Shown here: one piece after another, positions 56,112-60,526 of the stretch
How the letters are laid out: each line of letters opens with the position of its first letter
Numbering within the stretch: the stretch's first letter is position 1
From: Legionella sp. W10-070
GTDB taxonomy: Bacteria; Pseudomonadota; Gammaproteobacteria; Legionellales; Legionellaceae
Reading direction: 5' to 3'
Assembly (NCBI RefSeq): GCF_900640175.1
Contig: NZ_CAAAJC010000018.1
Span: 1-60,526, forward strand
Length of the DNA stretch: 60,526 nt
Made by a program: the position numbers and the translations under genes
The notes under the pieces: generated by a model
Databases searched by the model: none
Seen by the model: the letters and a program-made list of their open reading frames with translations, nothing else
Told to the model about the DNA's origin: nothing

Positions 56112-56909
56112 ATGAGAATTTCAATGCCAGTAACGGTTGCTTTGCTTGATGTAGACTACACCTTGAGTTTTCCCTCAGAAACAGATGATGATGAGTATGA
56201 CATAAATACCAACCTCCTCGACTCTCTAAAAAAATATAACATTAACGACATCTACCTCTTTACCGATATGAGGCTGATGGATTGCTGGATGACCCATCGA
56301 AATCAACTCGTCAACTATCTCGAGTCGCAGGGTTTTACTGTTCATGGAGTCATTACACCCAATGATCTGCTATGGAACCCCCTCCCTGAAACCGGAGCGC
56401 CGCCATTCCCTGATGATTTCAGCCAACAAAAGCCAGGAAGAGGGTTCAGAGAAGCAAATGAAGAAATTCTAAAGCATGGTAAATTAACCGAACAGACTCA
56501 ACAAAGAAGCCAGTACATCGCAAGAGAACTCATGCCACAGCGAAGAAAAGAGAGGCAACTGAAGCATGTTAAAGGACTGATGTTTCAATTATTCCTGACC
56601 CACCGGCCTGATTGGGCAGACAGCATCGTTATTATTGATGATAAAAAATCGGTTATCGAGAGCATTTGCCAGATTAAGGACTCTGCCGCCCAATTAGGAT
56701 TAACTGTTCCACCGCTCTCTTTCCTGCAGGTGACTACTAAAGAGCTGGAAACAGCGTATTATGATAAAATTTTGGCCGACCATCAAAGCAAAAACAAACT
56801 GTCTTCACAGAGTGTTTTCCGTAGTGTCAAGACAGCCAGTACGCCCCCAAACGCCGCCACAACTTATGTCGTGGAGATTCAAGGAGAAGGACATCCATTC
56901 CCTGGTTAG
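56112..56909 (+). CDS. HAD-like protein of unknown role
   Basis: The 265-residue protein has credible haloacid dehalogenase motifs: motif I LLDVDYTLSF with Asp13, Asp15 and Thr17; motif II LFTD with Thr51; motif IV VIIDDKKS with Asp176-Asp177. A candidate motif III Lys lies in the basic stretch RRKERQLKHVKG (about 144-155). The region 88-140 is a polar insertion that could form the cap. The last 40 residues are polar, Ser/Thr-rich and probably disordered, ending VVEIQGEGHPFPG. No signal peptide. A host-directed role is conceivable in a Legionella-type organism, but nothing here proves it. An internal ATG at 56124 is an alternative start. Confidence 0.6.
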   Translation: MRISMPVTVALLDVDYTLSFPSETDDDEYDINTNLLDSLKKYNINDIYLFTDMRLMDCWMTHRNQLVNYLESQGFTVHGVITPNDLLWNPLPETGAPPFPDDFSQQKPGRGFREANEEILKHGKLTEQTQQRSQYIARELMPQRRKERQLKHVKGLMFQLFLTHRPDWADSIVIIDDKKSVIESICQIKDSAAQLGLTVPPLSFLQVTTKELETAYYDKILADHQSKNKLSSQSVFRSVKTASTPPNAATTYVVEIQGEGHPFPG

Positions 56910-57523
56910 CGTGACATACCTGGCGTGGCGCCGTGGGACTGGCGAAACGTTTCGCGTGGCGCTTCCGGCGGATAGCCATAACCTTTGTCTGCAAGGCGTT
57001 TTACGATTTGCAGATAGCGCTCCCCCCAGGCTCCCGGGTCAAAATTAGTCACCACCACGTTATAATTTAAGTTTATTACCGACTCAAATGCCTTGCGTTG
57101 GGCAAGCTCATGGCCGCTAAAGGCAACCTGCACTTCCGTTTCCTGAGCAATGCCGCCAGTCTTCAAACGCTCTACCAACAAATAAATCATTTTCTCAATG
57201 GTATAGTACAGTTTGCAATTTGACTTGCCAGCCTTGTACATCTCCGGCCCTTTGGAAGTAGACAATTTATAACCATGATCATGGATAGGGTAGACAAACT
57301 CACGCTCTTCAGAACCTGGCAGAAAATCAGCCTCAATGATTAAAGGAGGGGAAATGGCGGCTATGGTTGGACTAACAATAAACAACTCAAAATCAGCCCA
57401 ATGCCACCACAATTGATAAAGCTTTTCAATTAGAAGAACAGGATCTTCCTCAGCATCCAGGAAGGTCTTTCGTCCTTCTTCGGCCAGGGTAGCGTATTCC
57501 TCTATAGAGAACTTTTCAGCCAT
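56906..57523 (-). CDS. Unknown soluble protein
   Basis: I do not recognise this protein. ATG 57523 (MAEKFSIEEYATLAEEGRK, 205 residues) is preferred because AGGTG lies 5 bases upstream. An in-frame ATG at 57541 lacks an RBS. The protein is acidic, without membrane segments. LYQLWWHWADFELFIVSPT and FVYPIHDHGYKLSTSKG are the most distinctive pieces, followed by a YTIEKMIYLLVERLKTGGI helix and a Lys/Arg-rich end. Its stop overlaps that of the convergent HAD-like gene by 4 bases. It lies 91 bases downstream of feoC on the same strand and could be read through from the feo operon. Confidence 0.65.
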   Translation of the reverse strand: MAEKFSIEEYATLAEEGRKTFLDAEEDPVLLIEKLYQLWWHWADFELFIVSPTIAAISPPLIIEADFLPGSEEREFVYPIHDHGYKLSTSKGPEMYKAGKSNCKLYYTIEKMIYLLVERLKTGGIAQETEVQVAFSGHELAQRKAFESVINLNYNVVVTNFDPGAWGERYLQIVKRLADKGYGYPPEAPRETFRQSHGATPGMSR

Positions 57524-57614
57524 AGCAACACCTATTATCATACAATACAGCTATCTTAGCCTAAAATAGCCAGCAGGGCACCGCCAAAATACTAAAGAAA
57601 ATGTAAAGTAACCC

Positions 57615-57833
57615 TTATTTCCGATATTGATAATAGACCAAAGGCTGAATTTTGCACTTGAAACAACGGCTTTGACAGGCAGGCGGTTCCTGGCAACATT
57701 CAATAATCCCCTTGCGAAGCCAGATATCCAGCATGGGCTGTAAAGTGTGAATATCCATATGAAAAGCACGTGCTATTTGTTGGTTGCTGGCAACCTGCTC
57801 TCGCCGCAAATAATCACGGATTTGCAGTAGCAT
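57615..57833 (-). CDS. feoC: FeoC-like winged-helix protein with Cys cluster
   Basis: This 72-residue protein has an N-terminal winged-helix (LLQIRDYLRREQVASNQQIA, AFHMDIHTLQPMLDIWLRKG) followed by a Cys-rich wing with Cys46, Cys47, Cys53, Cys57 and Cys60. That matches FeoC-type proteins, in which four Cys can hold an Fe-S cluster. FeoC is thought to protect or regulate FeoB. The start overlaps the feoB end by 20 bases, the usual coupling, and the position as third gene of the operon supports the call. Confidence 0.85.
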   Translation of the reverse strand: MLLQIRDYLRREQVASNQQIARAFHMDIHTLQPMLDIWLRKGIIECCQEPPACQSRCFKCKIQPLVYYQYRK

Positions 57834-60045
57834 GCATCCCTCCCGAAGACTTATTATTTAGAAATCCAAATGCAAAAACCACAGCAAGTAAAATACTTGC
57901 AATCCAGGCCAGCGATTGCACAGGATGTGCCAGGAACGTTGCCGCCTGATAAAATAAAACAGCGGAAAGGTAAGCGACAATAAGCGACCAACTGACAGAA
58001 AACCACATTAGCCTGGGACTGGCTTCCTGCCGGATAGCTGCCATTGTTGAAACACAGGGCACATAAAGCAAAATAAACAACAGGTAGGCATAAGCGCCTG
58101 CCTTGCCATCAAAACGTTGAGCCATCATGCCATAAACCGAATGTGAAACTTCACCATCAGGTGCACTGGCAATAACAGGATTTAACAGGGCATGGCTTAA
58201 CCCTGCAAGATTCTGTGGAATAGACCAGAGGGCAGCCTGTAAAGAGCCTAAAAAATCAAAATTCGCCATACTGGCCTCGCCCAAATGTCCAAGCTGGGAG
58301 TATAGGGAGTTCAAAGAACCCACAACGACTTCCTTGGCCAACATCCCGGTTAATAATCCCACCGTGGCAGGCCAGTTATCTGGATGCAGGCCCATGGGGG
58401 CAAAAACCGGAGTCAGCCATTGGCCTAACAACGACAATACAGATTGCGTACTTGCATCAGCTCCACTAATGCCGCCTTCGATAGTTAAAGCATTCAACCC
58501 GCCTAAAATGATGCAAACCGGAATAATGATACGGCCTGCTCGAATAACGAAATGCCGCAGGCGCAAGGACGTTTCTTTCAGCAATCGCTTAAATGCCGGT
58601 TTATGGTAGGCAGGAAGCTCTAAGATTAGCGGAGATGCCTGGCCGCTTAAAGTGGTTTTACGCAAAATAAATCCGGTGAACACCGCCATTAATATGCCAA
58701 TGAGGTAGAGAGAGAAAACCACATTTTGTCCGCCGGTTGGAAAAAATGCGGCAACAAATACGGCATAGATTGCCAGCCGGGCTGAGCAAGACATAAAAGG
58801 ACTCATCATCACTGTCAATAACCGATCCCGCTCTGAATCGAGAGTCCGCGCTGCCATAATGGCAGGTACATTACAGCCAAAACCGACGATCATGGGTACA
58901 AATGATTTCCCAGGAAGCCCCAGCACCCGCATGACTTTATCAACGACAAAGGCCGCCCGTGCCATGTAGCCTGAGGCTTCGAGTAACGATAAAAAGAAAA
59001 ACATCGCAGCAATGACAGGAATAAAGGTTAAGGTGGTATTAATGCCCTTACCTATCCCGTTTGCAATCAGGGCAATTAACCAGCCGGGTGCATGAATTGC
59101 CTGTAACAACCAGGCGCTTCCCTGGACAAATAACGTCTCCGTTGTAATATCAAAAAAGTCCTGAAAAGCCCCGCCTATGTTGATGGCAAACAAGAACATC
59201 AGGTACATCATCGCAAAAAAAATCGGCAAAGCCCAATAACGATGAAGGACAATCTTATCCAGCCTGGCAGTAAAATGCTCACTGGCGTCACTTTGTTTTT
59301 TCTGAATCTGACCCACCAGATGGTGAATTTTCTGATAACGCGCATCAGCAAAAACAATATCTAAATCAAGCGTTTTTGATTCCTGCACTGGATTCTCAGG
59401 CAACAGGCTGTTGTCTCCTTCCACTATGCGACGCGCATAATAACCCACCAATCGCTCGGGAATGCCTTTGGCGCTTAATTGTTGCTCTAATTCTGCCAAT
59501 AAGCGCTCAATTTCAGCACTTAGGGTCAGAACAAAAGGCTTTATCTTACCTGGCTTGTCAATAATGGCTTGATTCAACCTATCAATGCCTACTTTTTTAT
59601 GGGCTTGAATGGACACAACAGGGCAACCTAACTGTGCCGCCAGCGCCTTAACATCAATATCAATACCGCGTTGCCTGGCGATATCCATCATATTCAGCAC
59701 CAGAATAACCGGTTTGCCTAACTCCAGAATTTGACTGGTCAGGTATAAATGACGTTCTAAATGGCAGGCATCAACCACATTGATAATCAGGTCAGCTTCC
59801 AGATTCACAATAGCCCTGGCTGTAATTTGCTCATCCTGGCTTGAACCGGTTGTAGAACAACTCAATGAATAGATGCCGGGCAGGTCGGTCACTTGAATAG
59901 ATTGATTAGCCCAAAAATAGGAGCCTGTTTTCTTCTCAACGGTGACACCGGGCCAATTGCCTACCCGCTGATTAGAGCCAGTTAAGGCATTAAACAGGGT
60001 GGTTTTTCCACAATTAGGGTTGCCGACTAACAAAATATGCGTCAT
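57814..60045 (-). CDS. feoB: Ferrous iron transporter FeoB
   Basis: FeoB is the inner-membrane Fe(II) permease with a cytosolic G domain. The start at ATG 60045 (MTHILLVGNPNCGKTTLFNA) forms ATGA with the feoA stop and has GGGAG upstream, giving 743 residues. An ATG at 60057 lies within feoA. The G domain has G1 GNPNCGKTT (8-16), G2/G3 VTVEKKTG and DLPGIYSL, and G4 LNMMD. The membrane domain carries two Gate motifs with VPMIVGFGCNVPAIMAARTL and the second-half FILLYVPCVSTMAAIRQE. The polar tail is short. Confidence 0.97.
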   Translation of the reverse strand: MTHILLVGNPNCGKTTLFNALTGSNQRVGNWPGVTVEKKTGSYFWANQSIQVTDLPGIYSLSCSTTGSSQDEQITARAIVNLEADLIINVVDACHLERHLYLTSQILELGKPVILVLNMMDIARQRGIDIDVKALAAQLGCPVVSIQAHKKVGIDRLNQAIIDKPGKIKPFVLTLSAEIERLLAELEQQLSAKGIPERLVGYYARRIVEGDNSLLPENPVQESKTLDLDIVFADARYQKIHHLVGQIQKKQSDASEHFTARLDKIVLHRYWALPIFFAMMYLMFLFAINIGGAFQDFFDITTETLFVQGSAWLLQAIHAPGWLIALIANGIGKGINTTLTFIPVIAAMFFFLSLLEASGYMARAAFVVDKVMRVLGLPGKSFVPMIVGFGCNVPAIMAARTLDSERDRLLTVMMSPFMSCSARLAIYAVFVAAFFPTGGQNVVFSLYLIGILMAVFTGFILRKTTLSGQASPLILELPAYHKPAFKRLLKETSLRLRHFVIRAGRIIIPVCIILGGLNALTIEGGISGADASTQSVLSLLGQWLTPVFAPMGLHPDNWPATVGLLTGMLAKEVVVGSLNSLYSQLGHLGEASMANFDFLGSLQAALWSIPQNLAGLSHALLNPVIASAPDGEVSHSVYGMMAQRFDGKAGAYAYLLFILLYVPCVSTMAAIRQEASPRLMWFSVSWSLIVAYLSAVLFYQAATFLAHPVQSLAWIASILLAVVFAFGFLNNKSSGGMHATANP

Positions 60046-60269
60046 AGCCGCTCCCATTCCAACTGACCAGCTTCTTCTTTACGCAAGGTTAGTGAAGTAC
60101 CCCGCACAGCAACCTGCACTGGACAGCCGAAAGGCGCTACCCTTATTACCGAAATTTCAACCCCGCGAGTAATGCCCAAAGACAATAATCTGCGCCGGTA
60201 CAACAGCGATGTTTGACCAAAGTCGACCAACCGTACCAGATCACCTTCTACAAGCTCGGTAATTCGCAT
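60042..60269 (-). CDS. feoA: Ferrous iron transport accessory protein FeoA
   Basis: FeoA is a small SH3-like cytosolic protein needed for FeoB activity. The 75-residue sequence has RRRLLSLGITRGVEISVIR at about 25-43, the 'l..LGl..G..i.v' signature, and PFGCPVQVAVRGTSLTLRKE at about 46-65. It is the first gene of feoABC, transcribed from a promoter overlapped by a Fur box about 35-65 bases upstream. Confidence 0.95.
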   Translation of the reverse strand: MRITELVEGDLVRLVDFGQTSLLYRRRLLSLGITRGVEISVIRVAPFGCPVQVAVRGTSLTLRKEEAGQLEWERL

Positions 60270-60304
60270 AATTCCAGTTTAAAATGAACCCAAAGGCAAA
60301 GTGT

Positions 60305-60334
60305 ATCATAAATGATATCGAGAATCATTCTCAA
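60305..60334 (-). promoter_or_regulatory. Sigma70 promoter of feoABC
   Basis: On the minus strand TTGAGA (60329-60334, 5 of 6) is followed by an 18-base spacer and TATGAT (60305-60310, 5 of 6). The start site would lie near 60298, giving a leader of about 29 bases to the feoA ATG. Confidence 0.7.
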
Positions 60335-60335
60335 T
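60317..60335 (-). promoter_or_regulatory. Fur box overlapping the feo promoter
   Basis: A 19-base site contains the perfect palindrome GAGAAT-C-ATTCTC (60320-60332) with outer AT/AT symmetry, close to the classical Fur consensus of GATAAT-type inverted hexamers. It covers the -35 and most of the spacer, so iron-loaded Fur would block polymerase. Confidence 0.8.
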
Positions 60336-60454
60336 TTAGAAAAAAAATAGTCACTTCCATCCGCATTTCAACCGATTGAAATTAGGGTTTGTTGACAATT
60401 GGAGCCAGAGCCTACGTACCGCGCTTTATGCTTCCAATTGGCCCTAAGTTTTTA

Positions 60455-60497
60455 TTGACAAAGCTCTTATAATGCTGTTTAAGAGCTTTTTTATTTT
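60455..60497 (+). promoter_or_regulatory. Overlapping promoter and terminator-like hairpin before the edge gene
   Basis: TTGACA (60455-60460), a 17-base spacer and TTTAAG (60478-60483) form a plausible promoter. The same bases form a hairpin, AAAGCTCTTA (60460-60469) with TAAGAGCTTT (60480-60489), followed by TTTTATTTT, a textbook terminator on the + strand. Either reading is possible. If transcription enters from further left, the hairpin would stop it before the gene at 60511. Confidence 0.5.
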
Positions 60498-60510
60498 AAT
60501 GGAGTAAGAA

Positions 60511-60526
60511 GTGCTTGGTACAGGAA
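60511..60526 (+). CDS. Start of an unidentified gene cut by the window edge
   Basis: GGAG at 60501-60504 stands 6 bases before a GTG at 60511, which opens a frame reading Met-Leu-Gly-Thr-Gly. Only five codons are visible, so the product cannot be named and the start is tentative. Confidence 0.35.

Noticed and set aside
1-60526. CRISPR array, prophage or integron
   Set aside because: No regularly spaced direct repeats, no cas, integrase or phage structural genes were seen on either strand.

Overview
The window looks like a chromosomal segment of a gammaproteobacterium, most probably a member of Legionellaceae. This is inference from gene content, not from a database search. The clues are moderate-GC core genes, an SMC condensin where enterobacteria would have MukB, a class I PHA locus beside a FabH-like enzyme, lolB and prs with no ispE between them (fitting a mevalonate-pathway organism), and several small membrane or orphan proteins. 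Gene density is high, operons are long, and many ATGA or GTGA start-stop overlaps suggest translational coupling.

Left edge (1-4185): this is the accessory part. The right end of an IS3-family element sits inside a broken IS982-type transposase. Right after it come three tightly packed, very AT-rich genes on the + strand. They encode a prolyl-iminopeptidase-like hydrolase, a secreted periplasmic-binding-protein-like receptor and a two-TM sensor histidine kinase. No response regulator is visible. This is the best candidate in the window for an undescribed signalling system.

Cell envelope and division (4186-25525): a phosphotransferase/bPH pair and a DciA-like gene are followed by a long minus-strand dcw cluster. 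In transcription order it reads smc-zipA-yggU-murF-mraY-murD-ftsW-murC-murB-ddl-ftsQ-ftsA-ftsZ-lpxC. murG is missing from its usual place between ftsW and murC, and the upstream half of the classical cluster (mraZ to murE) is replaced by smc-zipA-yggU. A FabH-like ketoacyl synthase follows.

Carbon storage and lipids (26047-34131): phaC faces a convergent set of phasin, phaR and two phaB-type reductases. phaP has a well-formed sigma70 promoter flanked by two related TGCA-rich sites that are likely PhaR operators. A delta-9 desaturase, a small membrane protein, mutM and plsC follow.

Housekeeping block (34211-44354): ggt-coaD, lolB, tRNA-Gln, prs, fis, a DUF945 protein, an MFS transporter, an SseB-domain protein, an RMF-like membrane protein and pdxH.

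TCA cycle (44681-54139): one minus-strand series sdhCDAB-sucABCD, encoding succinate dehydrogenase, 2-oxoglutarate dehydrogenase E1/E2 and succinyl-CoA synthetase. It has a promoter ahead of sdhC and a terminator-like hairpin between sucB and sucC.

Right edge (54530-60526): a degenerate EAL-HDOD signalling protein, an RDD membrane protein, a HAD-like protein, an orphan, and the ferrous iron uptake operon feoABC. The operon's promoter overlaps a Fur box. A new + strand gene appears to start at the window edge.
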